Assembly: GCA_963922455.1 (NCBI GenBank)
Contig: CAWUIO010000108.1
Span: 1-22,266, forward strand
Length of the DNA stretch: 22,266 nucleotides
Source of the DNA: CAWUIO01 sp963922455
GTDB lineage: Bacteria; Bacteroidota; Bacteroidia; Cytophagales; Microscillaceae
Direction of reading: 5' to 3'
The notes beneath the pieces were generated by a model. That model was given only the letters and a program-made list of their open reading frames with translations, had not been told where the DNA came from and made no database searches. The position numbers and the translations under genes are program-made. Within the stretch, counting starts at the first letter, position 1. Each line of letters starts with the position of its first letter. Positions 1 to 7,314 of this stretch are shown here, piece by piece.

Positions 1-1
1 T

Positions 2-64
2 ATGGGCGAGGAATTTGATGAAATCAGGTTCCCGAAATGGCTCTTTGCAGCCCAAGGCAATTAA
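2..64 (+). CDS. 3' end of an upstream gene, partial
   Basis: The window opens inside an open frame that ends at TAA 62-64 and reads MGEEFDEIRFPKWLFAAQGN, with residue composition like a normal soluble protein. The true start lies outside the window or is the ATG at 2. Another frame (3-104) is also open, so the choice rests on protein-like composition only. No family can be named from 20 residues. Confidence 0.35.
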   Translation: MGEEFDEIRFPKWLFAAQGN

Positions 65-74
65 ATTTAAACAG

Positions 75-109
75 TTTCTAAATCAGACTATTAATCATAT
101 CTAGTTTTG
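75..109 (+). promoter_or_regulatory. Bacteroidota-type promoter for the 144-aa gene
   Basis: TAGTTTTG at 102-109 fits the Bacteroidota -7 consensus TAnnTTTG exactly. A weak -33 partner, TTTC, lies at 75-78 with a 23-bp spacer. The ATG at 127 is 17 nt downstream, so this gene probably has its own promoter rather than reading through from upstream. Confidence 0.42.
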
Positions 110-126
110 AAAAAGAACCTAAAAGC

Positions 127-561
127 ATGGCTAAACCCTTGATCATCTTCATTGACATCGTAGAAAAGGTAGATTTTGAGTCTGGTACCACAAAGGGCGC
201 TTATAGTAATCCCCTTTTGGCAAGGATTAAGCTACAAAATCCAGATATACTGTATTATGAAATGGATAATCTATCTGAAGGAATTGTGATAGATTATGCG
301 ATAAGGGCAATACAATTGGTTGAGAATGTTTGCATAATCTTTCTTATCAAAGAGCAAGCCAAGCTACATAAACTTCGTAGCTTTCAAGAAAGCTTAATCG
401 CTTCAAAAAATAAGCTCCACGTATTAGTTTTGGGCAAACATCCCAATTTAGAAAGACTACTTAAACCACTGGGAGACAACAAGCTACATACCATAAGAGA
501 ACTAGATGCATGGCCAAGTGATGCCTGGAACTGGTACCAAAAGCTTGCGGCTGGTCTTTAA
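127..561 (+). CDS. hypothetical protein, 144 aa, cytoplasmic
   Basis: I do not recognise this family. The protein has no signal peptide or clear membrane helix. It begins with a hydrophobic beta strand (KPLIIFIDIV), has further strands around residues 68-75 (VCIIFLIK) and 97-102 (LHVLVLG), with charged helical stretches between them. This pattern suggests a small alpha/beta fold of the flavodoxin or TIR type, but no catalytic motif is visible. It ends with a Trp-rich segment (AWPSDAWNWYQK). The DNA is more AT-rich than the neighbouring genes. It is followed by 65 bp before the dehydrogenase pair, so it may be separately transcribed from the promoter at 75-109. Confidence 0.7.
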   Translation: MAKPLIIFIDIVEKVDFESGTTKGAYSNPLLARIKLQNPDILYYEMDNLSEGIVIDYAIRAIQLVENVCIIFLIKEQAKLHKLRSFQESLIASKNKLHVLVLGKHPNLERLLKPLGDNKLHTIRELDAWPSDAWNWYQKLAAGL

Positions 562-626
562 AAGGTGTATATTTCATTTTTAGACACCATCAATTAACAT
601 ACTAAACATATCCTAAGCTGAATTAC

Positions 627-1379
627 ATGAATAACTTTGAAGAACAAGTAGTGCTTATCACCGGGGGTGCTCAAGGAATCGGGAAGGGAATGGTTGAAAA
701 ATTTGCCAAAATGGGAGCTTTTGTTGCATTTTGGGACGTGCTGGATGAGAAAGCCCACACTGTTGAAGTTACCCTAAAAGCTCAAGGCCTGAGAGTACAG
801 CACCGACCCGGAGTAAATGTAGCCAATCCCCAATCTATAGAAGAAGATGTTCAAAAATTATATGAAGAACATGGCCGTATCGATGTTTTAATCAATAATG
901 CAGGCATTGTACGAGACGCCTCCCTGTTTAAAATGACTCCCGAAGAATGGGAACAAGTCATCCAGATCAATTTAAGTGGAGTGTTCTATTGCGTAAAATC
1001 GGTGGCTACCCGCATGCGGGAAAAACAATACGGACGGATCGTGAATATATCCTCGGTTTCGGGGGTATTTGGAAATTTTGGACAAAGTAATTACGTAGCG
1101 GCCAAATCGGGAATTATCGGGATGACCAAAACCTGGGGTCGCGAATTAGGCAAATACGGAATATGTGTCAACGCGATCGCCCCAGGCCCTATTGAGACCA
1201 ATATGTTGGCCACCGTTCCCCCGGAAATCATTGATCAGATGAAATATAAAATAGCGGTAAAACGCTTGGGCCAACCCGAAGATATAGCCCATGCCGCCGC
1301 ATTCTTATGTTCTCCTGAGGCTGGATTTATTACGGGGCAAACCTTGATTGTGGATGGGGGCTTTACCTTAGGAGGTTAG
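627..1379 (+). CDS. fabG: 3-oxoacyl-ACP/acetoacetyl-CoA reductase-like SDR
   Basis: This is a classical short-chain dehydrogenase/reductase of 250 aa, the usual length for FabG and PhaB. The Rossmann glycine motif TGGAQGIG is at residues 12-19, NNAG at 90-93, and the catalytic tetrad reads N115, S143, Y156 and K160 (YVAAK). The C-terminus GQTLIVDGGFTLGG closes the fold as in FabG. The expected reaction is NADPH-dependent reduction of a 3-oxoacyl thioester, for fatty acid or hydroxyalkanoate metabolism. It lacks an acyl-carrier or synthase gene next to it, so the housekeeping FabG may be elsewhere and this may be a paralogue with another substrate. A second SDR gene follows after 22 bp. Family assignment is firm; substrate is inferred. 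Confidence 0.88.
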   Translation: MNNFEEQVVLITGGAQGIGKGMVEKFAKMGAFVAFWDVLDEKAHTVEVTLKAQGLRVQHRPGVNVANPQSIEEDVQKLYEEHGRIDVLINNAGIVRDASLFKMTPEEWEQVIQINLSGVFYCVKSVATRMREKQYGRIVNISSVSGVFGNFGQSNYVAAKSGIIGMTKTWGRELGKYGICVNAIAPGPIETNMLATVPPEIIDQMKYKIAVKRLGQPEDIAHAAAFLCSPEAGFITGQTLIVDGGFTLGG

Positions 1380-1401
1380 TTTTTTCTTAAAAATTTGAAT
1401 T

Positions 1402-2262
1402 ATGTCCTACGTTTTAAGTTCGCAATACCCCTCAAAAAGAGCTTTTATTACCGGAGCCGCTTCCGGATTGGGCCAAGCCATGGCCGAGGAGCTTAGCCGA
1501 GATGCCTGGTCTTTGGGCTTGGCCGATGTCGATGCCCTAAAACTCGCCCAAGTGGCAAAATCCTGCCAGGAACTAGGGGCTAGCGTTAGCACCTATACCC
1601 TGGATGTATCTGATGCCCTGGCTTATCAGACAGTTGCCCAGACTTTCCTTCAGCAACATCAGGGCATAGACCTCTTGGTAAATAATGCCGGAGTAGGCGA
1701 TGGGGGAGAAGTAGGCGAATACAGCCTAGAAAACTGGCATTGGCTCCTCAGCATCAACCAAATGGGGGTTTTATACGGGTGCCATTACTTTATACCGCAT
1801 ATGAAGCAGCATAGCTCTGGCTACATCATTAATATTGCCAGTGCGGCTGCTTTTTCCAGTGCTCCGGGCATGGGGCCTTATAATATGAGTAAAGCCGCCG
1901 TCTTATCCCTTTCTGAAACCTTATACGGAGAGCTCAAAGAGTTTAAAGTTGGGGTAAGTTGTGTGATGCCTTCCTTCTTTAAAACGAATATCATGCAAAG
2001 CAGCCGAGGTGGAGAAGAGGTAAAAAAAATGGGCCAGCATATGATAGATTCCTCCCAGTTAAGTGCCCAGGCCGTGGCCCAAGAAATTTTGCACAAAGTC
2101 GGTAAAAAACAACTGTATGTGCGCATTACTCAAGAAGGCAAACTAGCTTGGTGGTTTAAACGCTTGGCCCCTCTCCGCTTTTTAAATTTTGTGAGCAAAA
2201 AAGTGCAAAAAGGCCGGCAACATGTAAGCCAGAATATCCCTCAAGAAAGTGTACAAAGTTAA
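1402..2262 (+). CDS. SDR family oxidoreductase
   Basis: A second classical SDR, 286 aa. TGAASGLG at 17-24 binds the cofactor, DVS follows at 68-70, NNAG is at 94-97, and the tetrad is N119, S147, Y160, K164 (YNMSK). The C-terminal 60 residues are longer than in FabG and basic (WWFKRLAPLRFLNFVSKKVQ), resembling SDRs that act on membrane-associated or steroid/lipid-like substrates, although no true transmembrane helix is evident. The gene starts 22 bp after the upstream SDR and ends 12 bp before a small HNH-type gene, so the three are probably cotranscribed. The substrate cannot be read from the sequence. Confidence 0.85.
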   Translation: MSYVLSSQYPSKRAFITGAASGLGQAMAEELSRDAWSLGLADVDALKLAQVAKSCQELGASVSTYTLDVSDALAYQTVAQTFLQQHQGIDLLVNNAGVGDGGEVGEYSLENWHWLLSINQMGVLYGCHYFIPHMKQHSSGYIINIASAAAFSSAPGMGPYNMSKAAVLSLSETLYGELKEFKVGVSCVMPSFFKTNIMQSSRGGEEVKKMGQHMIDSSQLSAQAVAQEILHKVGKKQLYVRITQEGKLAWWFKRLAPLRFLNFVSKKVQKGRQHVSQNIPQESVQS

Positions 2263-2274
2263 GGGTTCGGAGAA

Positions 2275-2529
2275 ATGCCTTTATGTGAATTATGTGAGCG
2301 GGAGGTAAAACAAACTAGCAAACACCATCTCGTACCCAAACAAAAAGGGGGCAAATATGGCCCTACCGTCGATTTGTGCCAACCCTGTCATAAAACAATC
2401 CATAATACTTTCAGTAATAAAGAGCTGGCCAGTCACTTCCATACCCTGGATGCCCTCAAAACCGCCGAAGAATTGCAAAAGTACCTGGAGTGGATCCGAA
2501 AACGGAGCATCGAGCGGCTTAACTTTTAG
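2275..2529 (+). CDS. small HNH-type zinc protein
   Basis: An 84-aa protein with two zinc knuckles: CELC at residues 4-7 and CQPCH at 35-39, with the HH pair at 17-18 (KHHLVPKQKGG) and a following H43 and N44 (IHNTF). This is the layout of compact HNH domains: Cys pair, His-His, Cys pair, then His-Asn. The C-terminal half (residues 47-84) is a charged helix region. Such stand-alone HNH proteins are common in Bacteroidota and their substrate is mostly unknown; nuclease activity is possible because the His pair and the final H/N are kept, but it is not shown. The gene begins 12 bp after the SDR, so it is likely the last gene of that operon. Confidence 0.75.
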   Translation: MPLCELCEREVKQTSKHHLVPKQKGGKYGPTVDLCQPCHKTIHNTFSNKELASHFHTLDALKTAEELQKYLEWIRKRSIERLNF

Positions 2530-2596
2530 CTCGGGGCCCGGCCTCCAAGTCACTGTTCAGTCCGAATCTTTTTCCTCCTTATCCGGTTTTGGATGT

Positions 2597-3409
2597 ATGA
2601 TAAAAAACGTAACCCTCTTATTTTTTCTATTCTTTTTAATAGGGAATACGTATGGTCAAAGCCCGGCTTGCTTTGATACAGATCACATAAAAAACACCCT
2701 GGAAGGCAATTGGGTAGGTGAATTTGTACAAAATTCCTGTGGTATCCACGAAATATTGGCGATGAGTGTAGAAATCACCACGATCCGGGATAGTGTGGTA
2801 CAAGGACTGTTTATCTGGGAAAATCAAGAAGACCAGCGTATCGTGAAGACCCGCCTAGAGGGCTTTTTCCGTCATGACAGCTTGGATCTGTACGAGACAA
2901 GTCTGGTCACCGGGGAGGGCCTGGTGCTCAATGGCGTCTACGAAATCCCTGCGAGGTCCTGCAATCGCTTGGAAGGCATTTGGCGGGTAGATGCTTTGCA
3001 AGTAGAATGCGAGGACCCCCAAACCCTGACCGAGGGAGGCCGCTTTATCCTGCACAAATTACAGCCGGGAGTCGCTTCTGCCCCAGGAGTAAAAATCATC
3101 GCTCCCCTGGTGGTCCCGGCGGAGTACCTCACTTTTCACGTGCAAAGGAAAGATAGTAAGCGGGGCACTCTCCAATTGTACCGCAACGGCAAGGTGTTGC
3201 TAGAAAATATTCAAAGCCAAAGACCTCATAAACTGATCATCCCTCTAGATTCGGCCAACCAGGTCTTTTCTTTGAAAGCCAAGGAATTGCCTTTGAGCCA
3301 AAAGGCCGAAATCAAACTAGAACTGTATAGCCAGGGACAAAAATTAACCGAGTTTGATTTGAAGGGCCAAGGCAATAGCTGGGAAGGAATCCGGATTCGA
3401 AAACCTTAA
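2597..3409 (+). CDS. secreted protein of unknown function, 270 aa
   Basis: The frame is open from 2357, but the part before 2597 overlaps the HNH gene and is not protein-like. The ATG at 2597 gives a clean Sec signal peptide (MIKNVTLLFFLFFLIGNTYG, cleavage near residue 20-22), so this start is chosen. The mature part contains a beta-rich segment with LEGNWVGEFVQNSCG, then three or so WVGEF/LEGFF/LEGIW-type strands, which resemble the barrel strands of lipocalin-like stress proteins. Four Cys residues in the mature part could form disulfides. The last 100 residues form a second beta-rich domain. It is predicted periplasmic or extracellular. I cannot name the family. Confidence 0.72.
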   Translation: MIKNVTLLFFLFFLIGNTYGQSPACFDTDHIKNTLEGNWVGEFVQNSCGIHEILAMSVEITTIRDSVVQGLFIWENQEDQRIVKTRLEGFFRHDSLDLYETSLVTGEGLVLNGVYEIPARSCNRLEGIWRVDALQVECEDPQTLTEGGRFILHKLQPGVASAPGVKIIAPLVVPAEYLTFHVQRKDSKRGTLQLYRNGKVLLENIQSQRPHKLIIPLDSANQVFSLKAKELPLSQKAEIKLELYSQGQKLTEFDLKGQGNSWEGIRIRKP

Positions 3410-3417
3410 TATGTTAG

Positions 3418-3543
3418 GTGCTTCCCCGCGCTTTACATGAGGGCATCAAGAGGTCATTCCTTACCCGCGCGGGTCGGGCTCTCGCTACTCGCCTGCCCCC
3501 CACAAGCCTCTACGGGCTCAAACATGCGCTCCATCCCTAAGCC
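3418..3543 (-). repeat. interspersed GC-rich element, copy A
   Basis: Read on the minus strand this begins GGCTTAGGGATGGAGC, continues through GCGAGTAGCGAGAGCCCGAC, and ends with a stem-loop: CCCGCGC (plus strand 3425-3431) pairs with GCGCGGG (3467-3473) across a 35-nt loop. Its stem differs from all other copies but is still fully paired. It starts 8 bp after the stop codon of the secreted-protein gene. Confidence 0.75.
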
Positions 3544-3581
3544 AAAGAAGGGAGCCGATAGTGGGGAGATGGGACTTTTAG

Positions 3582-3651
3582 GAGCAGAGAGCAGAGAGCA
3601 GAGAGGAGAGAGGAGAGAGCAGAGAGGAGAGAGGAGAGAGGAGAGAGGAGA
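3582..3651 (+). repeat. 7-bp tandem repeat, ten copies of GAG(C/G)AGA
   Basis: Ten perfect heptamers in a row, each GAGCAGA or GAGGAGA; the fourth base runs C C C G G C G G G G. The tract is pure purine apart from the four C, so it forms an almost unbroken polypurine run that can slip during replication. No believable gene crosses it; the frames that are open through it on both strands owe their length to the repeat itself. Confidence 0.93.
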
Positions 3652-3653
3652 GA

Positions 3654-3903
3654 TTTGAAAGTATCCAGCCCAGCCGCAATTACTTTGCGGTCGCATCTTG
3701 CTGGCATTTGTTCCGCCTTATCCAATCTCTTGGGCATTGCCCATGCATCCGAGCGGGGGCCTGTACTGCTGGGAGACATATCCATATAAACCAAAAGGAT
3801 TCCGACATTTGCCTCGATCCACCCTTATAGACACCTAATAAGCAAAACGTAGCTGAGGTGATTCCGCTTCCATCGCGTTCCTGGCTTCTGACCCCCACTC
3901 TTC
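3654..3903. other. noncoding stretch, no gene seen
   Basis: Between the heptamer tract and copy B there are about 250 bp with no convincing gene on either strand. A short perfect palindrome, TGGGCA-T-TGCCCA, lies near 3730-3742. The open frames here run into the repeats at both ends and have no recognisable family or start signal. It could be a decayed gene or a passenger carried between the two repeat copies. Confidence 0.5.
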
Positions 3904-4030
3904 GGCTGAGGGATAGAGCGGCCTGTTTGAGCTCGTGTTGGGCTGTGGGGAGAGGCAGCGAGTAGCGAAAGCCCGACCCCCGGGCAGGTACAAACATCTG
4001 GCTACAAAACTAAAACCGGGGGGCAGCCCC
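3904..4030 (+). repeat. interspersed GC-rich element, copy B
   Basis: Begins GGCTGAGGGATAGAGC and runs through GCGAGTAGCGAAAGCCCGAC to the stem CCCCCGG (3977-3983) paired with CCGGGGG (4016-4022) over a 32-nt loop, closing with GGGGCAGCCCC, itself a palindrome. The first 83 nt (3904-3986) are identical to copy D. It ends 11 bp from the stop codon of the minus-strand NFACT gene and points away from copy A. Confidence 0.85.
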
Positions 4031-4041
4031 AACTCGTATGC

Positions 4042-5679
4042 CTAAAACTTTTCAGGGACAACCATAATTACCTCTTCTTTATCAACCAGAACCTGGCCGG
4101 GAGCGAGGTCTTTGGTCTTACGAACAAACTTTTTGGGGGTATAAATCACGGGGCAGAGGCTGTCATGGCTCCTTTTGGAGTAATAGGCGGCCAGGGATGC
4201 CGCTTTTTCAATGACATCGTGGGGAAATACTTTGCCCGATTGGCGCTTGATCACCACGTGTGAACCACTCACATCCTTGGCGTGAAGCCACAGGTCTTCT
4301 TTATGTGCGTATTGTTGGGTGAGTAAGTCATTATTTTTGGCGTTCTTACCTACCCATATGGCAAATCCTTGGTACTCAAAGCGTTTGAAGGGGAAGGAAT
4401 CGGCCTCTTGACTGGCGGTGGTTTTTTCGAGTCCGTGGGCCTTGAGGTATTTTCGGAGTTCTTTGAGCTGTTCTATGTGCTCGATTACTTGCTTATGTTT
4501 TTCCCAGGCCCCGAGTTCTTTTTCTTTGCGTTCTATATTTTTTTGGAGAGTTTCTATTTCAATTTTCTCATTTTTTGCCTTGCGGTAGTAGTTTTCAGCA
4601 TTTTTTTGGGGGCTTAAATCCTTCTTGAGCTTGATCTCCCGGGTTTGTTCCTTATAAAAATCGTAGAGTTCTACCTTATTGTGCCCATCGGGGATTTGAT
4701 GGAGATTGGCCATGAGGATATTGGCGGTTTCCTCATTGTAGGAGCTGTCTTCTAGTTGAGCAAGCCGGTTTAAAGTCTTGTCAATATAGTTATAGGACTG
4801 CTTAATTTTCCTTTGTAGTATTTTTAAGGCCTCCTTTTTTTCTTTTCCCAGTTGATTGCGTCGGTGAAAGGCCCAGATGAACACACTCGAGGCCTCCAAG
4901 GGATCTTCCAAACGCTGCATTTCTTGGATTTCTTCTGGCTTAAGAGCCAGTTTGTGAGGATCTAACAAGCTTAGCAAAGGCGGCTGACGCTCGGGGAGTA
5001 GGTAATAGGGAGGACTCTGGATCTCATCGAGGAAATCTTGTAGAATGTCCCATTGGGCATCCCTGCTGTGAGAGGCTAGGTCTTGATCTAGGAGGTACTT
5101 GCGCATTTCCTTGCTGAGTGTAGGAAACAGCTTACGGAGGTTCGCCTCACTCGCTTCCCAGGCTTCTCGAGATTGATCAAGATCCCGGTCCAAATGCTCG
5201 GGCTCGAGGGCTTGGTCTTGGTCCATGCGTTTATGGAAGCCACTTACAAATTGATTTTGGGCAAATAAGACCAAATTTGACTGTCTACCGTGCAATTTAA
5301 AAAGAAGGTCAAGATCATCCTCAAAGCAGAGAAGAAAGCTTCGCTCGTTCAGATGTTGGACCAGCCCTTGCACTTCCTTCCCAATTAAAGGCTCAAAGAG
5401 ATTGATACTATTGCGCTTGGCCCGGTGAAATTCGGCATTAAAACTCAGTCCGCTCAGTTCATTGGAGACCAAGGCCCGGATGTAGAGGTCTTCCCCAGGC
5501 TTGCCCAAGCCCAATACGAGCTCGTCTTTACTTTGGCTAAAACAAGCCAATAACTGGAAAGGGCTACCCGAAGTATCGGGTATTTCTTCATAGCCCTTCA
5601 AGCCCAGTTTCCAAGGAACTTGTAGTTTTTGAGCCAAAGCCCGGGAAAGCTGTTTTAGGAAGTAAAAATTATCGTGCAT
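4042..5679 (-). CDS. rqcH: NFACT family protein (RqcH/Rqc2-like)
   Basis: 545 aa. The C-terminal NFACT-R domain is clear: FAIWVGKNAKNND followed by WLHAKDVSGSHVVIK (W464 to about K478), the signature of Rqc2/NEMF/RqcH proteins. The central 280-430 region is a long charged coiled coil, and the N-terminal part contains LSFNAEFHRAKRNSINLF and LNERSFLLCF, as in Bacteroidota NFACT proteins. In characterised members the protein binds obstructed 50S subunits and recruits alanyl-tRNA to add C-terminal alanine tails that mark the stalled peptide for degradation. The frame is open upstream to 5754, but the ATG at 5679 gives the MHDNFYFLKQLS start typical of this branch and leaves the divergent hydrolase promoter outside the gene. 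The Asp-Arg pair needed in Bacillus is not obvious here. Confidence 0.85.
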   Translation of the reverse strand: MHDNFYFLKQLSRALAQKLQVPWKLGLKGYEEIPDTSGSPFQLLACFSQSKDELVLGLGKPGEDLYIRALVSNELSGLSFNAEFHRAKRNSINLFEPLIGKEVQGLVQHLNERSFLLCFEDDLDLLFKLHGRQSNLVLFAQNQFVSGFHKRMDQDQALEPEHLDRDLDQSREAWEASEANLRKLFPTLSKEMRKYLLDQDLASHSRDAQWDILQDFLDEIQSPPYYLLPERQPPLLSLLDPHKLALKPEEIQEMQRLEDPLEASSVFIWAFHRRNQLGKEKKEALKILQRKIKQSYNYIDKTLNRLAQLEDSSYNEETANILMANLHQIPDGHNKVELYDFYKEQTREIKLKKDLSPQKNAENYYRKAKNEKIEIETLQKNIERKEKELGAWEKHKQVIEHIEQLKELRKYLKAHGLEKTTASQEADSFPFKRFEYQGFAIWVGKNAKNNDLLTQQYAHKEDLWLHAKDVSGSHVVIKRQSGKVFPHDVIEKAASLAAYYSKRSHDSLCPVIYTPKKFVRKTKDLAPGQVLVDKEEVIMVVPEKF

Positions 5680-5709
5680 ACCCAAAAATCCTATAGCGCT
5701 ACCGAATGG

Positions 5710-5740
5710 TTTGTAAGCTGGAGATTTGCCTGTATCTTTG
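5710..5740 (+). promoter_or_regulatory. strong Bacteroidota promoter for the hydrolase gene
   Basis: TTTG at 5710-5713, a 19-bp spacer and TATCTTTG at 5733-5740 match the Bacteroidota primary sigma consensus (TTTG, 19-21 bp, TAnnTTTG) at every defined position. The ATG at 5764 lies 23 nt further on. It also argues that the divergent NFACT gene starts at 5679 and not at 5754. Confidence 0.72.
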
Positions 5741-5763
5741 ATAAAGGCAGCCAAAAATCTCCC

Positions 5764-7299
5764 ATGTTTTCAAAGTTAGTATATCCTATCCTTTTCCTGA
5801 CCCTTTCTTTCGCAAATTCTTGGGCCCAGTCTTCTCCCCTAAGGCCAGGATTGACCCTTATTTTGCCCGGTTTTAGCGCTTCGGGCAAGTACTCCCCCGA
5901 GTGGACAACTTTTGCCCAGGCCATTCGCCAACGGGCTGGCAAAGGCAGTATTTATATCAACGACCGAGATTCAGGGCTGTGGCTAGATGTGGATAATCAT
6001 AACACCCACAATCCTGAAGATGAAGTTATTTTAATTTACGATTGGGCTTGGGCCTCCAACAATCTTCGGAGAGGCTTTTTGGAAGCCGCCGCCGATCACT
6101 TGTTTAGCGCCTTACTTAGCCCTCCCCGCTCCTTGGGGCACTTAGAACCCCAAGCTTTGTTGCATAAGCCCATGCACCTCATTGGGCATAGCCGGGGTGC
6201 CATTCTAGCTTTGCAGTTGGCCCATCGCATGGGTTTTTACTTTCCTGAAATTCAAATTGAGCAATTTACCAGTTTGGATCCCCACCCGGCTATTCCGATG
6301 GAAGATTGTGAGTTGCCGGGTACCCAAGGCAAATGCCCGCCCCCGAAGCCCTTTCACCCCTGGGATATCCAATTACAGCTCCCCGCCAACATTGAGCGAG
6401 CGATCAATTATTATCGTTGGGACGGCGTGTACGAAGATGTTATCAATAATCATGTCTTGGGTGCTTACGACGGGGTTACCCTCTTGGCCAATGACTCCAT
6501 TAACCGCCCCCTTAATGATTCTACCCTTACCCTAGGCAGTTATAAACTGGGAGGGGCCCATTCCTCCATCGGAACGGGTTGGTATTATGGTACAATAGAC
6601 TGGGAAAACGCGGGTGATCTACGGGTGAACCCTTTTTGGTTTATTCGGGACCAAGCCTTTCCCGATATGGCTCCTCGGGAAGAAACCGGGTTTTATCGGA
6701 GCCGTTTGGGCGGAGGCCCTTTGGCTCCCCTTGTACCGCCTGTACTGAAAATGCCTATTTTTACCGGCCAACGGTATATTTTTAACGGAGATTTTGCCTG
6801 GGTCAGCCCCAAGAAAAAACAAGTGATCCCGGGATGGGAACGTAATGGGGGAGAAGGAAAAGCCCTCATTGCTTATAACCCGGCTACCCAGGAGCATAGT
6901 CTTGTCTTGAAGCGGTATAAACATTCGTGGCTAGGCCTTCGAAAAAACCGAGATTATCAAGTGCACAGCCGGTGCTATCTCCCTGAAAATTTGCGGGGTC
7001 AAAATTATGGCTTAAAAATTGGCTTGCACCTCAAATATGGACAGCCCGAACAGTTTATCCAGGTGAGTTTCCTAGACCAGGCTGAGTCGATCAGTCCGGA
7101 ACGGGTACTTTTAGGGAAATATATCCGCTTGGATGAGCTGGGTGAGGAGCCACAAGCCTTTTTCTTGGAAATACCAACAGAGCTTAAAGGAAAGGTCGGC
7201 TCACTCGATATACGATTGGCAGGAGCCAGTGGGAAGGCAGAAGTAGAGGTAGCGTTTATAGAGTTATTTCCAGACACGCGCGTAACGGGGGGGAATTAA
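5764..7299 (+). CDS. secreted alpha/beta hydrolase (lipase-like) with C-terminal beta domain
   Basis: 511 aa from the ATG at 5764; the frame is open further upstream but only this start gives a signal peptide (MFSKLVYPILFLTLSFANSW, cleavage near AQ 21-22). An oxyanion-type strand LTLILPGFSASG is followed by the nucleophile elbow GHSRG with S143. D172 in TSLDPHP and H266 in GGAHSSIG are the likely remaining triad members, matching lipase order. From about residue 350 a separate domain begins with YIFNGDFAW, the opening typical of beta-sandwich carbohydrate-binding-like modules. The protein is predicted extracytoplasmic and to cleave an ester; the substrate is unknown. It is convergent with the M1 peptidase gene and has its own promoter. 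Confidence 0.72.
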   Translation: MFSKLVYPILFLTLSFANSWAQSSPLRPGLTLILPGFSASGKYSPEWTTFAQAIRQRAGKGSIYINDRDSGLWLDVDNHNTHNPEDEVILIYDWAWASNNLRRGFLEAAADHLFSALLSPPRSLGHLEPQALLHKPMHLIGHSRGAILALQLAHRMGFYFPEIQIEQFTSLDPHPAIPMEDCELPGTQGKCPPPKPFHPWDIQLQLPANIERAINYYRWDGVYEDVINNHVLGAYDGVTLLANDSINRPLNDSTLTLGSYKLGGAHSSIGTGWYYGTIDWENAGDLRVNPFWFIRDQAFPDMAPREETGFYRSRLGGGPLAPLVPPVLKMPIFTGQRYIFNGDFAWVSPKKKQVIPGWERNGGEGKALIAYNPATQEHSLVLKRYKHSWLGLRKNRDYQVHSRCYLPENLRGQNYGLKIGLHLKYGQPEQFIQVSFLDQAESISPERVLLGKYIRLDELGEEPQAFFLEIPTELKGKVGSLDIRLAGASGKAEVEVAFIELFPDTRVTGGN

Positions 7300-7307
7300 C
7301 CCCCCCG
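7286..7307. terminator. GC hairpin between convergent genes
   Basis: CGGGGGGG (7286-7293) and CCCCCCCG (7300-7307) form an 8-bp stem around the 6-nt loop AATTAA, which contains the TAA stop of the hydrolase gene. A T-rich stretch (ATTTATTTTATTTT) follows on the plus strand a few bases later. It probably ends transcription of the plus-strand gene, though the U-tract is not directly adjacent to the stem. Confidence 0.5.
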
Positions 7308-7314
7308 ACTCGAT

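Noticed and set aside
2357..2596. Upstream extension of the 270-aa secreted protein
   Set aside because: It lies on top of the HNH gene in another frame and would bury the signal peptide at 2597.
3437..3997. Several open frames on both strands across the heptamer tract and copies A and B
   Set aside because: They exist because a GC-rich or stop-poor repeat is read in several frames. They overlap each other on both strands, have repeat-driven composition such as REQRGER runs, and no family match or start signal.
4369..4617. Phe-rich plus-strand frame inside the NFACT gene
   Set aside because: It mirrors the Lys/Glu-rich coiled coil on the opposite strand (AAG and GAA read in reverse as CTT and TTC), which explains its apparent membrane-protein character.
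5674..5763. Upstream extension of the hydrolase gene
   Set aside because: It overlaps the promoter at 5710-5740 and displaces the signal peptide from the N-terminus.
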